NCBI GenBank assembly: GCA_021736645.1
Contig: JAIPFM010000187.1
Coordinates: forward strand, 1-53,342
Origin: Phycisphaerae bacterium
GTDB taxonomy: Bacteria; Planctomycetota; Phycisphaerae; Sedimentisphaerales; Anaerobacaceae
Direction of reading: 5' to 3'
DNA: 53,342 nucleotides
Below, in pieces: positions 44,671 to 53,342 of the stretch. The notes beneath the pieces were generated by a model. That model did not search any database, was not told where the DNA came from, and saw nothing but the letters and a program-made list of their open reading frames with translations. Position numbers and translations under genes: made by a program. Each line of letters begins with the position of its first letter. Position 1 is the stretch's first letter.

Positions 44671-45336
44671 TTGCGATTACCCGAACCTGGGACCATTCAA
44701 ATTGCACCCTCTGTCTTAAGTGCAGATTTCGCCAGGCTCGCCGATGAGATCAAAGTGATTGAATCGGCGGGCCTGGTCATTGTCCATCTGGACGTGATGG
44801 ATGGACATTTCGTACCGAACATCACCCTGGGGCCGCCTGTCATCAAGTGGATTCGAAAGTGTACGGATCTGGTCCTCGACTGTCACCTGATGATTTCAGA
44901 TCCTGAGAAGTATGTGGAGGCCTTTGTCAAGGCCGGGGCCGACCATGTCACTTTCCATATAGAAGCCACAGACCGCCCTGAACAGATGGTCGAGACCATC
45001 CATGGGCTGGGCTGCACCGCGGGGATCTGCTTGAATCCGGAAACTCCGGTCAGTGCGATTGAAACCGTGGCACCACTCTGTGACATGATCCTGGTCATGA
45101 CCGTCCATCCCGGCTTTGGCGGGCAGTCGTTTATCCAGGAGGCGGCTCAAAAGATCGAGCCTATACGCAGGCTTGTGGGACCTCAGGTGCGCATTCAGGT
45201 GGATGGGGGCATTGATCCGACGACCACGCCGAGGGTGGTCGGGTTGGGTGCAGATACACTCGTCGCGGGCCATGCCATCTTCGGGCAGAAAGATCGACTG
45301 GCCGCGATCAAGGCCATTCAGGACGCCTCTGCCTGA
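44671..45336 (+). CDS. rpe: Ribulose-phosphate 3-epimerase
   Basis: Interconverts ribulose-5-phosphate and xylulose-5-phosphate. The start is taken as the TTG at 44671: AAGGA lies 8 bases upstream (inside the end of pgk) and no ATG or GTG fits the family N-terminus. A longer frame from 44599 overlaps pgk and lacks similarity. The 221-residue protein has IAPSVLSADFARLADEI, HLDVMDGHFVPNITLGPPV, DCHLMISDPEKYVEAF, ITFHIE-type metal His (HVTFHIEA), VMTVHPGFGGQSFI, and IQVDGGIDPTT. All metal ligands are present. Confidence 0.95.
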   Translation: MRLPEPGTIQIAPSVLSADFARLADEIKVIESAGLVIVHLDVMDGHFVPNITLGPPVIKWIRKCTDLVLDCHLMISDPEKYVEAFVKAGADHVTFHIEATDRPEQMVETIHGLGCTAGICLNPETPVSAIETVAPLCDMILVMTVHPGFGGQSFIQEAAQKIEPIRRLVGPQVRIQVDGGIDPTTTPRVVGLGADTLVAGHAIFGQKDRLAAIKAIQDASA

Positions 45337-45444
45337 TTTGGCTGGCACCTGGCACAGGGTTCCAGTATAATTCTCTGTCTTGTTCACTAACCCTGAATGA
45401 TCCCCGACAGGATGTATCGGGGCTATTAATCGTGGGAGTCATTG

Positions 45445-46296
45445 ATGGTCAAGAAACCTAAATCCACCTGGAATGGGTTTTCATTGAAACCCCGGCGTGA
45501 AATGCCGGACGGCCTGTGGATGCGCTGCGCCAAATGCGAGCATATGCTGTACAAGACCTCCGTTGAAAAGAACCTCAATGTGTGCCCGGAATGCGGGCAG
45601 CACTTTCGCATTGACGCAAGCACGCGGCTTCAATACCTGGTGGATGAAGGCTCCTTTCAGGAGCTTCTCGCGGATATGACCAGTGCCGACCCCCTCAACT
45701 TTCAGTTTCGCGGGACCACCTACAAGGCCCGATTGAAAGATGACGAAGAGAAATCCGGGCAAAAAGAGGCGCTGCTTGTGGGCAAGGGATTTGTCAAGGG
45801 ACGCGGTGTGGTCCTGGCCGTGATGGAACCCAATTTTCTGATGGGTTCCATGGGCGCCGTGGTGGGGGAAAAGTTTTGCGTGGCCGTGGATGTGGCCATG
45901 GCTGAAAAGCTGCCCTTGATTGCCGTGTGTGCCTCAGGGGGCGCACGCATGCATGAAGGCGTGGTGTCCTTGGGTCAGATGGCCAAGACCTCTGCGGCCA
46001 TTGCCAGGCTGGATGATGTGGGCGGGTTGTTTATTACCGTGCTCACGGATCCCACTGCCGGCGGTGTGACCGCCAGTTTTGCCATGCTCGGCGATGTCAC
46101 CCTGGCTGAACCAGGTGCCATGATTGCCTTTGCCGGACGCCGCACCATTGAGGAAACCATCCGAGTGGATTTGCCGGAAGGTTTCCAGACGGCTGAATTT
46201 CTCCTGGAACACGGTTTTGTGGATATGATTGTGCCCCGCAAAGAACTACGAAGTGAAATCGCCCGATTGATTGACTATTGTGGCACAAAAGGCTAG
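45445..46296 (+). CDS. accD: Acetyl-CoA carboxylase carboxyltransferase subunit beta
   Basis: Transfers the carboxyl group from carboxybiotin to acetyl-CoA with AccA. ATG 45445 fits GGGAG spacing; a TTG one codon upstream is too close. The N-terminal zinc ribbon is intact: LWMRCAKCEHMLY, then LNVCPECGQHFRI. The crotonase-fold core has GKGFVKGRGVVLAVMEPNF, MGSMGAVVGEKF, VCASGGARMHEG, and TDPTAGGVTASFAMLGD with the oxyanion glycines. The C-terminus has GRRTIEETIRVDLPEGFQTAEFLLEHG. 283 residues, normal. accA is not in the window. Confidence 0.96.
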   Translation: MVKKPKSTWNGFSLKPRREMPDGLWMRCAKCEHMLYKTSVEKNLNVCPECGQHFRIDASTRLQYLVDEGSFQELLADMTSADPLNFQFRGTTYKARLKDDEEKSGQKEALLVGKGFVKGRGVVLAVMEPNFLMGSMGAVVGEKFCVAVDVAMAEKLPLIAVCASGGARMHEGVVSLGQMAKTSAAIARLDDVGGLFITVLTDPTAGGVTASFAMLGDVTLAEPGAMIAFAGRRTIEETIRVDLPEGFQTAEFLLEHGFVDMIVPRKELRSEIARLIDYCGTKG

Positions 46297-46476
46297 TGCT
46301 TTGTCACGCAAGAAATTTAGGATTGATGCGCTGCACTCAATGGGTAGATACAAGGAAGAAACATATGGTCCCCTGGGGATCGAGTATTTATGACGCTGTA
46401 GATGCCGGTTGACTGCAAGCAGGCATCCTAACATTAATTGTTGACACAGCACTAACCTCAGCAGACGGAGACGCAC

Positions 46477-47010
46477 GTGAGTCATTTTTGTTTTTTCAAG
46501 CAACTGTTCAAGAATCCCAGACAAGTCGGCGCCTTATCTCAGAGTTCCAAGTGGTTGTCCCGGCGTCTGGCCTCGGGCATTGGGTCCTGCACCAATATTG
46601 TCGAACTCGGCGCAGGTACGGGCGTGGTCACCCGTGAGATATTAAAGCGGCTCCCCAAACATGGCAGACTCACCTGTTTTGAAATCAACCCTCTGTTTAC
46701 CCAGTACCTTGAGGCCATTGACGATCCCAGGCTGACTGTCGTGACCGGCGACGCCACACGGTGCGAAGAGTATGTGGACAAAATCGACTGCATCGTGTCG
46801 GAACTGCCCCTGGCCCTGTTCGATCAGAAGGACATCAACAAGATCATGGACATCACCTGCCGGGCCGGCAAATACGTGCAACTCCAGTATGTGCCCCTGC
46901 TCAACAAGCCCATCAAGAAGAGATTTGCCCGCGTCAAGCTGCATTTTGTGCCGAGAAATCTCCCGCCCGCATTTGTGTACGAGTGTTTTGTCCACGCAAT
47001 CCCTGCCTAG
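46477..47010 (+). CDS. SAM-dependent methyltransferase (rRNA dimethylase / PmtA-like fold)
   Basis: GTG start at 46477 with GGAG 6 bases upstream. 177 residues. N-terminal FLKxxxKxPRQVGAxxxSS-type segment (FKNPRQVGALSQSSKWLSRR), then the SAM site NIVELGAGTGVVTREIL, LTCFEINPLF, and a motif-IV region IVSELPLALFD where rRNA methylases have NLPY. C-terminus FARVKLHFVPRNLPPAFVYEC. This pattern is typical of phospholipid N-methyltransferase (PmtA)-like proteins. The lipid or other substrate is not certain. It follows accD, a fatty-acid synthesis gene, which is weakly consistent with a lipid role. Confidence 0.75.
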   Translation: MSHFCFFKQLFKNPRQVGALSQSSKWLSRRLASGIGSCTNIVELGAGTGVVTREILKRLPKHGRLTCFEINPLFTQYLEAIDDPRLTVVTGDATRCEEYVDKIDCIVSELPLALFDQKDINKIMDITCRAGKYVQLQYVPLLNKPIKKRFARVKLHFVPRNLPPAFVYECFVHAIPA

Positions 47011-47065
47011 ATGAGATCACGGCAAATAGATCATAGATCGCAGTGGTTGGCCAACCAGTCGCTCG

Positions 47066-48103
47066 TCAAATCGTGTCAGCGAATTGACGAATCAGGCTGT
47101 CCGTTTCGTCCCACCCCATGCACTTATCTGTGACAGACACACCGTATTGGAGCTTGGCCGGGTCCGTGAGTTTTTGATTGCCAGCACCGAGAAAGCTCTC
47201 GAGCATGAGACCGGCAATGAGCGTGCTGCCTGCCTTGATCTGTTGGGCCACATCCTCGACCACCGTGCCTTGAAGCGTGTGATCCTTGTAGGAATTGGCA
47301 TGGCTGCAGTCAATGATCAGACCTGTGTGTACACCGGCCTTTTGCAGCAGGACCTGTGCGAAGGCCACATATTCAGCCCCATAGTTGGGGCCCTGGGCGC
47401 CGCCCCGCAAGACGAGATGGCCAAAGGGATTGCCAGCGGTCACAGCCACCACCACCTGACCGTTTCCGTCGATGCCCATAAACGCATGCCCGCTTGAGGC
47501 CGCATTGACTGCCGCAATGGCCGCATCCAGGCTGCCTTCTGTGGAGTTCTTGAAGCCCACAGGCATGGACAGGCCGCTGGCCATCTGCCTGTGTATCTGA
47601 GACTCGGTGGTGCGAGCCCCGACTGACGCCCAGGAGATCAGGTCCGCGATGTACTGGGGCACAATGGGATCCAGGAATTCCGTGGCCAGGGCCAGGCCGC
47701 GATTGCTGATATCCAGAAGCAGTTGTCTGGCCTGCATGAATCCCTGCTCGATCTTGCCGGAGTCATCCATGTACGGATCATACAGCATGCCTTTCCATCC
47801 AAGTGTGGTTCTGGGTTTTTCAAAATACGCACGCATGACCAGCTGGATCTTGTCCGACACCTGAGGCTGAAGCGCAGCCAGTCTGTCCGCATATTCCAGT
47901 GTGGCCGTGGTGTCGTGCAGCGAGCATGGACCTGTGATCACCAGGCGGCGTGCATCTTTGTTGGCCAGGATATCCTTCACCGCCAACCGGGACCGGGCCA
48001 CCACGGAGCTGATCTTGTCTGTGGCAGGCAACTGTTTCTTCAGGTCGTCCGGTGTGATCAACGGCTTGAATTCAATAATGTTAAGGTTTTCTGTACGTTC
48101 CAT
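47066..48103 (-). CDS. aroF: Class I (AroFGH-type) DAHP synthase
   Basis: Condenses phosphoenolpyruvate and erythrose-4-phosphate, the first step of the shikimate pathway. 345 residues. Motifs of the microbial type I-alpha family: DARRLVITGPCSLHDTTA, MRAYFEKPRTTLGWKGMLYDP, ATEFLDPIVPQYIADLISWASVGART, MPVGFKNSTEGSLDAAI, LRGGAQGPNYGAEYV, IIDCSHANSYKD, and the C-terminal YGVSVTDKCMGWDET. Metal ligands (Cys of GPCS, His of CSHAN, a late Glu and Asp) are present. Which allosteric effector is sensed cannot be read. It converges with the preceding methyltransferase gene. Confidence 0.95.
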   Translation of the reverse strand: MERTENLNIIEFKPLITPDDLKKQLPATDKISSVVARSRLAVKDILANKDARRLVITGPCSLHDTTATLEYADRLAALQPQVSDKIQLVMRAYFEKPRTTLGWKGMLYDPYMDDSGKIEQGFMQARQLLLDISNRGLALATEFLDPIVPQYIADLISWASVGARTTESQIHRQMASGLSMPVGFKNSTEGSLDAAIAAVNAASSGHAFMGIDGNGQVVVAVTAGNPFGHLVLRGGAQGPNYGAEYVAFAQVLLQKAGVHTGLIIDCSHANSYKDHTLQGTVVEDVAQQIKAGSTLIAGLMLESFLGAGNQKLTDPAKLQYGVSVTDKCMGWDETDSLIRQFADTI

Positions 48104-48378
48104 CAGGATCTCCGATTTCGGATGTCTTAGAGTGTCTTAAGTAAAAACAATTAGTTTAGCAAGTCTGCCAGTCTCAAACAATGCCTTTTTTTGATGGGGT
48201 GTGTGCAGTGAATGTACAGCGGGTGAGTACGAAATGTGACTTGTGTTGGTGACTGTTCGGGTTTAAGGTAATGGTCAGCACTTTTAAATGGTTTTGGGGT
48301 CAGGTCGAATTGTGGCACGACTCTTGCTTTGGTTCAACAAACGAGCGCATTATTATTTGAAATTGAACGGGGCATATC

Positions 48379-51063
48379 ATGTGGATCGGGATAACCATCG
48401 CGTTGGTGTGTTGGCTGGTGTTTCAAATGACGCAGATGAAATCCATGGCCAAAGAAATCCAGCAGGTGAAGGTATTGATCTATACCCTGCGCGAACGTCT
48501 GGCACGCCTGGAGTCCGGAGCGGATCAAGAGACGCCGCCCGAGTCGCTGCCACAGTCCCGGCCTGAGCCTGTGGTTCCGGTCGAGGCCCCACTGGACGTG
48601 TCTCCGCCGCCCCTGCCTGTTGCGGCAATCTCCGAGTCCGAGATCCTGCCGACTCCAGCGTCGCCCAGGCCCATGGAACCCAAGGTGCCTGTCGGCCGGT
48701 CCAGCGACGGGCGAGAAGATCGATTGAGTGATCTGGAAAAGGTGCTGGGTCTGAAGTGGACCACCTGGGTTGGTGCGATCATCCTGTTTTTGGGGGCCGG
48801 CCTGTTTGTGAAGTATTCCTTTGACCGTGCCTGGCTCGGGCCGTGGACCAAGGTGGGCCTGAGCACGCTGGCGGGTTGTGCTGTGCTGGCAGCAGGGGAG
48901 TTCGGACTGCGCCGACACATGATCTGGCTGGGCCAGGGCCTGGTGGGGATCGGTCTGGCAATTCTGTATACAGCGGCATTTGGTGCGTACGCCTTCTATG
49001 AACTGGTGCCGCACACCGTGGTGTTTGCGGTGATGATGGCAGTGACTGTCATGGGCATGGGCCAGGCGATTCGACACAATGCGCTGTCCATGGCCTTTCT
49101 GGCCGTACTGGGCGGTTTCTTGACGCCGCTTTTGCTGAGTACAGGTGCCAATGACAGGGACGCGTTGTTTGCCTACATACTGATGCTGGACCTCGGTGTA
49201 CTGGCTGTGGCCTGGTTCAAACGCTGGCGTGCCCTGGATGTCCTGGCATTTTGCGGGACATTGCTCCTGTTTATGGTGTGGTTTCTCAGCGACAGGCAGG
49301 CCGCTCGTGCGGCCTGGGTGCCCACGGTTCTGTGGCTGGTGGCATTCTATGCGGTCTTTTTGGTGGTACCGTTTCTGTATCATCTGCGGCGGGCCACGCC
49401 TGTGACCGGGGAGCGGTTCTTCCTGGCCGTGACCAATGCCCTGGGTCTGTTCAGTGGTTTGTACGCGGTGTTGCACGCCGAGCACAGGATGCTGCTCAGT
49501 GTGATGACACTGGGTATGAGCGGAACCTACCTGGCCATGGGCCTGGTGATTCAACATCGCATTAAAGAAGATACCAAGGCGATGATCGGGTGCGCAGCCC
49601 TGTTCGTGAGTTTATTGACCCTGGCCATTCCCATTGCCCTGGATCTGTATGGCGTGACCATTGCCTGGGCCGTGGAAGGGCCGTTGCTCTTATTCCTGGC
49701 CTATCTGTATCCGTACAAGCCTGTGCGTGTGGGCGCTGTGGTGCCGTGGTGTCTGGCTGTGGCCAGGTTGTTTGTGTTTCACTGGCCCATGCACAGCCAG
49801 GCCTTCACCCTGTTCTTGAATCCCGGGTTTGGCACGGCCGTGTTTGTCGTGCTGGCAGGGGGTGCGTTTGCCTGGCTCTGTCACAGATACGCAAGGGATG
49901 ACGATGAAGTCCAGGCCAAACGGATTGTGGGGCTGGGCGCAGCATTTCTGGCCCTGTTTCTGGTGCATACCGAGCTGTGGCTCTGGCTGAGATTTGAACG
50001 GCATGGCGTGATGCAGTGCTGGCTGACTGCCCTGGTCTGGACTGCAGGGGCTGCGGGATTTGGCGGGTTGTGCTGGCGGGTGCGCAAGGCGGTGTGGTAC
50101 TGGGCCGGTGTGGCGGCCCTGGGCGTGAGCTGTATCCTGTGTCTATGGGCGTATTCATCCGGAGCCGGGGGTGTCACTCATCTTCTCTTGAATGGTCGGT
50201 TTATGGCATCATGTCTCATGCTGTGTGCCTTGACTGCATTTGGATTCCTGAGCCGGTCTCTGGATTGGAGAGGGCGATTCAAGGACGTTTCCTTGGCTGA
50301 GAGGATGTATAGTCTGTGTGCCTTGATGGCAGCCTGTCTGTGTCACGGAGAGTTGCTGTTTTGGCTCAAGGCCCATGACTTTGACTATGCGGTGCGATGG
50401 GCCTTGCCCTGGATCTGGCTCCTGGGCGGTACAGGTACGCTGGTGCTGGGCCAGCGATTTGGCTTGAAGATCCTGAGATCGCTGGTCCTGGTCTTTGCCG
50501 GTGTGGCATCGATCTGGGTGGCGTGGAGTTTTATGGAACGCGTGTATCATCCAGGGTGGCTCTTTTTGAATCTGCGGTGTGCGACGGCCCTGGCAGGTGT
50601 GGGGCTTTTCATGGCCTATGGCTTTGTGCTGCGGCAGTTTGAAGATCTTACGGTACCTGACATTGCCCAGTCAGCGTTTGTGACATTCGTGGCAGCCGTG
50701 ATCCTGTTGTTTGTGGCACTCAATGCGGAGACCTATCTGTTTGCGATCAAGAGCATTCACGCGGTGCAGCAGGCACGCTGGGCCGCACACATGGCTATAT
50801 CTCTGGTCTGGGGCGTGTATGCATCCGGCCTGCTGGTTTTCGGTTTTGCAAAAAGGGTACGCGTGGCCAGACTCAGTGCGCTGGCCCTGTACGGTGTGAC
50901 CGCCCTGAAACTCGTGTTTGTAGATCTGGCCGGTGTCCAGGAAGTATTCCGGATCATCTCATTTTTGGTGCTGGGCCTGCTCATCATTGCGGCATCGTAT
51001 CTGTACCACCGTGCTGAAAAGCAACTCGTCTGCAACAAGGCGCCCACAGACATCTTGCAGTGA
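48379..51063 (+). CDS. DUF2339 polytopic membrane protein
   Basis: 894 residues. An N-terminal anchor (MWIGITIALVCWLVFQM) is followed by a coiled segment (KEIQQVKVLIYTLRERLARLES) and a proline-rich linker (about 50-105). Then come over twenty hydrophobic segments, as in DUF2339 proteins. The family opening is clear: LGLKWTTWVGAIILFLGAG, then FVKYSFDRAWLGPWTKVGLS, and LRRHMIWLGQGLVGIGLAILY. The C-terminal repeat-like part has YGVTALKLVFVDLAGVQEVFRIISFLVLG. Function is unknown; an envelope-biogenesis role is guessed in the literature for relatives and is not supported by context here. It stands alone between aroF and the beta-helix gene. Confidence 0.85.
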   Translation: MWIGITIALVCWLVFQMTQMKSMAKEIQQVKVLIYTLRERLARLESGADQETPPESLPQSRPEPVVPVEAPLDVSPPPLPVAAISESEILPTPASPRPMEPKVPVGRSSDGREDRLSDLEKVLGLKWTTWVGAIILFLGAGLFVKYSFDRAWLGPWTKVGLSTLAGCAVLAAGEFGLRRHMIWLGQGLVGIGLAILYTAAFGAYAFYELVPHTVVFAVMMAVTVMGMGQAIRHNALSMAFLAVLGGFLTPLLLSTGANDRDALFAYILMLDLGVLAVAWFKRWRALDVLAFCGTLLLFMVWFLSDRQAARAAWVPTVLWLVAFYAVFLVVPFLYHLRRATPVTGERFFLAVTNALGLFSGLYAVLHAEHRMLLSVMTLGMSGTYLAMGLVIQHRIKEDTKAMIGCAALFVSLLTLAIPIALDLYGVTIAWAVEGPLLLFLAYLYPYKPVRVGAVVPWCLAVARLFVFHWPMHSQAFTLFLNPGFGTAVFVVLAGGAFAWLCHRYARDDDEVQAKRIVGLGAAFLALFLVHTELWLWLRFERHGVMQCWLTALVWTAGAAGFGGLCWRVRKAVWYWAGVAALGVSCILCLWAYSSGAGGVTHLLLNGRFMASCLMLCALTAFGFLSRSLDWRGRFKDVSLAERMYSLCALMAACLCHGELLFWLKAHDFDYAVRWALPWIWLLGGTGTLVLGQRFGLKILRSLVLVFAGVASIWVAWSFMERVYHPGWLFLNLRCATALAGVGLFMAYGFVLRQFEDLTVPDIAQSAFVTFVAAVILLFVALNAETYLFAIKSIHAVQQARWAAHMAISLVWGVYASGLLVFGFAKRVRVARLSALALYGVTALKLVFVDLAGVQEVFRIISFLVLGLLIIAASYLYHRAEKQLVCNKAPTDILQ

Positions 51064-53342
51064 TTACCTGCCTCCTGTGACGCCGCCGCTTACCCCGTCG
51101 CTTGCCCCGCCGGCGGCGGCCGGCTGGAACATGACAGGGGGGGCTGACCACCGGTCGTTCAGGACGCCCTGAATGTGCCAGGGCGTGGTCTGTCCCGTCT
51201 GGCCCTGAAGGATCTGGAGATCCTCGATGTCCATGTCACCATCCTGATCCAGGTCGCCCGGGAGCGCGTTTAGAAACGCGCCTTTTGCCCTGGGATCGGA
51301 TTGCAGTTGTGTGAACGCCGTTTCATCCAGGGCGTCGACAGTCCCGTCATTGGTCAGGTCCCCCAGGAGACTCCACGGGTCCGGTGCCAGGCTCTGTTGC
51401 ACGGAGTTGCCATAGGCGCCCAGGTTGAGTCGGGTGCCTGTCCAGTTCGGATCACGTGGGGTCCAGGCCGGATTGGCTGCGCCGATACACAGGCTGGTGG
51501 TTGTATCTTCGACCCAGGTGGCTTGCGCAGGGTCCCATCTGCCTGCCAGACTGAGCAGGTGATAGTCTCCCGGGACATAGGCCTGCGTGGCATCTTGCGG
51601 CTGGTATCCGAGTTGCGCAAATGCAGGGTCCACCGATAGATTACCCAGGCCGAGCCAGTTGGGGTCGATCGTGTCTGCCGTGTCGCTGAGATTCGAGAAG
51701 GTGATCCAGGCCTGGCTGACCATGCCCTCTTCCTGCAGGTCCAGGAGCAGTGGATGGCTGTCCCAGAGTATCGAGTTGGTGACAGTCACCTTGGCCCCAT
51801 ACAGGAGTATGGCCGGGACATAGTCCATCCCGTAATAACTGGACAGTTCCGGACTCACGTTGCCTGGGGCATTGTTGGCGATGGTGCAGTTGACTAAGGT
51901 GGTCCTTGACTCTCCGGATTCACCGATCAGGGTGAGGGCCTGGGAATAGGCATTGTCGTAATTGTCTGTGATCAGGCAGTTTTCCATGAGCACGTTCGAG
52001 CTTTGTATCAGGGCGGCGCCAGCCAGGCCAGTGTTCCTGGAAAACTCACAGTCTTTAAGGGTGAGCGTGGCGTTGTAGGCCATGATAGGTGCACTGCGGT
52101 TTTCTACAAAGCGGCAGTGACTGAACGTCGCATTCATATTCTCCAGAGTGAGGACGCCCTGTACCAATGACTGGGTGGAGAATGTCAGGCCTGCGAATTC
52201 AACATGCTTGCTCTGGTTGGTGAGTTGGATGGGTGATGCAATGAGGGTAGAGGCGATGACATCCGGATTCTTGGGATCGCTGCTCTGAATCAGAGTGTTT
52301 TGAGTTCTGAGCGTCAGGTCTCCTTCGTGGCGACCGGGCATGAGCACGATGCGTTCGCCATCGCCACTGACTTCCAGCGCATTTTGAAGTGTTTTCTTGG
52401 GCTGGTTGGGGTCATTGCCCTGGTTCAGGTCATCACCGTGGATGGGATCGACATAGGTGGAGCCGGAGGGCACCAGGGCACTGCCGCCAAACCGCTTGTA
52501 TTCCTCGATATTGGTGTAGTCATCTCCGTCCAGATCGTCGTCAGGATTCATGGCCAGTCCATTGGGGTCCAGTTCCATTTCAAACCAGTCAGGCAGGCCA
52601 TCCATGTCTGAATCCAGATATTCGTCTGCGCCGATATCCACGCTGGAGCCAACGCGCCTGTTCTCTCCGTCCATATCAACGCCCTTCACGATGCGACGTC
52701 CAGGTGTGGCCGCATCAATACAGGGCGACTCCAGGGTGAGATGTCCGTCTGACGTCAGAAGTGGATCCTCTGTAAAGTTACCCGTGCCTTCCAGGCTATC
52801 CTGCACACAGCAGTAGGTAATATCGTAGTCGTAATAATCCGGTTCCGGGACGGTGCCTGGAGAATTGTTCCAGAGAATAGAATCCAGAATCGTGAGATAC
52901 TCAGGAGACCGTGTGATGGCACCCCCGTTGCCCGAGTAAGAGCTTGAGCCGTAACTGTTGTTGATCAGGGTACATCCCTGGATGATACCCTGCTGACTGG
53001 AAGACCCACTGTGGCGGATACCTCCGTACTGTGTATTGTCGTGAATCAGGGAGTTGAGCAGGATGTAGCCCGTCTGGGAGGACTGCATGCCTGCGCTGTT
53101 GTTGGCCAGTTCGCAGTTGCTGATTTCGATCCCACTGCTGTCGGTCATGTCAATACCATATCTGCTGTTGGTAAACAGGCAGCGGCTCACATCGACATGG
53201 GTGCAGCCGGAGACAAACAGGTTGCTCTGCTCATTGTAGCGGCAGGTCACGTCCCGGACCTCAGCATTGAAGCAGTCAATCAGTGCAATGCCAAAGGTGT
53301 TGTCTGTGATGGTCTGATTGGCGATGGTCAGATTGCTGCATT
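51064..53342 (-). CDS. Beta-helix / dockerin-like protein, N-terminus outside window
   Basis: The frame is open to the right edge, so the true start is missing and at least 759 residues are seen. Two right-handed beta-helix regions are present. The first is cut by the edge and runs to about DSILWNNSPG. The second opens with STYVDPIHGDDLNQGNDPNQ and PKKTLQNALEVSGDGERIVLMPG. Between them lie calcium-binding thrombospondin-type-3-like repeats (DSDMDGLPDWFEM, NPDDDLDGDDYTNIEEY). Near the C-terminus is a dockerin-type pair (GDLTNDGTVDALDETAF and GDLDQDGDMDIEDLQILQG), then a Gly/Ser-rich tail. Probably a large secreted or surface-attached protein that binds polysaccharide or a partner protein. It shares the beta-helix opening with the proteins at 4208-6280 and 28432-31443. 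Confidence 0.8.
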   Translation of the reverse strand, partial: CSNLTIANQTITDNTFGIALIDCFNAEVRDVTCRYNEQSNLFVSGCTHVDVSRCLFTNSRYGIDMTDSSGIEISNCELANNSAGMQSSQTGYILLNSLIHDNTQYGGIRHSGSSSQQGIIQGCTLINNSYGSSSYSGNGGAITRSPEYLTILDSILWNNSPGTVPEPDYYDYDITYCCVQDSLEGTGNFTEDPLLTSDGHLTLESPCIDAATPGRRIVKGVDMDGENRRVGSSVDIGADEYLDSDMDGLPDWFEMELDPNGLAMNPDDDLDGDDYTNIEEYKRFGGSALVPSGSTYVDPIHGDDLNQGNDPNQPKKTLQNALEVSGDGERIVLMPGRHEGDLTLRTQNTLIQSSDPKNPDVIASTLIASPIQLTNQSKHVEFAGLTFSTQSLVQGVLTLENMNATFSHCRFVENRSAPIMAYNATLTLKDCEFSRNTGLAGAALIQSSNVLMENCLITDNYDNAYSQALTLIGESGESRTTLVNCTIANNAPGNVSPELSSYYGMDYVPAILLYGAKVTVTNSILWDSHPLLLDLQEEGMVSQAWITFSNLSDTADTIDPNWLGLGNLSVDPAFAQLGYQPQDATQAYVPGDYHLLSLAGRWDPAQATWVEDTTTSLCIGAANPAWTPRDPNWTGTRLNLGAYGNSVQQSLAPDPWSLLGDLTNDGTVDALDETAFTQLQSDPRAKGAFLNALPGDLDQDGDMDIEDLQILQGQTGQTTPWHIQGVLNDRWSAPPVMFQPAAAGGASDGVSGGVTGGR

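Noticed and set aside
46398..46430. Hairpin TAGATGCC...GGCATCCTA after accD
   Set aside because: Short stem with a bulge and no T-run; too weak to call a terminator.
48334..49557. A 407-codon minus-strand frame
   Set aside because: It is antisense to the DUF2339 protein and His/Gln-rich; no motif.

Overview
The window is bacterial and most probably from Planctomycetota, class Phycisphaerae. This rests on the gene families, not on a marker gene. It has a secreted hydrazine-synthase-alpha-like di-haem protein, several very long exported beta-helix proteins (one with dockerin-like repeats), many secreted carbohydrate-active enzymes (GH130, GH36/27-like, GH140-like with a DUF1080 tail), a Tat-exported TIM-barrel sugar epimerase and a cysteine-poor DksA-like protein. 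No rRNA, tRNA, CRISPR array or complete insertion sequence was seen.

Layout. Positions 487-6280 hold exported proteins: the HZS-alpha-like cytochrome, a divergent GH130 enzyme, and a PKD / alpha-beta-hydrolase-like / beta-helix protein. Positions 7020-11158 are a compact three-gene operon: a drug/metabolite-type sugar transporter, ribokinase, and an exported fusion of nucleoside hydrolase with ADP-ribosylglycohydrolase. Together they look like a ribose-salvage system. Positions 11159-13930 are repeat-rich and decayed. They carry a long imperfect inverted repeat with integron attC-like ends, a DUF2130 remnant joined to an intact YhcG/DUF1016 nuclease gene, and an orphan signal peptide.

Positions 13936-19326 hold the best regulatory story. 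A XylR/DmpR-type sigma-54 activator (+) is divergent from a minus-strand operon of M20 metallopeptidase, acetate kinase and a second acetate-kinase-fold protein that has lost key catalytic residues. A near-perfect -24/-12 promoter precedes the operon. Two dyads 21 bp apart lie next to the activator start. Positions 19805-20446 hold a broken TetR gene and a DksA-like gene. Positions 20532-24499 are a BlaI repressor, a small exported protein and a large secreted glycosidase, followed by a divergent aminotransferase.

Positions 26104-35644 again carry exported proteins: HEAT-repeat; LRR / InlB-repeat / beta-helix / FGE-fold; GH140-DUF1080; and a sugar epimerase. Between them lie remnants of an AraC regulator, an Orc1/Cdc6-like gene and a sulfatase. 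From 36375 onward the content is mostly core: a hybrid histidine kinase, ribE-pdxA-rsmA (-), gapA-ndk-pgk-rpe-accD-methyltransferase (+), a DAHP synthase (-), a DUF2339 membrane protein (+), and a beta-helix/dockerin protein that runs off the right edge (-).

Two themes stand out: modular surface proteins that reuse one beta-helix module, and an unusual density of small gene remnants between intact genes. All domain calls come from reading motifs by eye; no database search was run.
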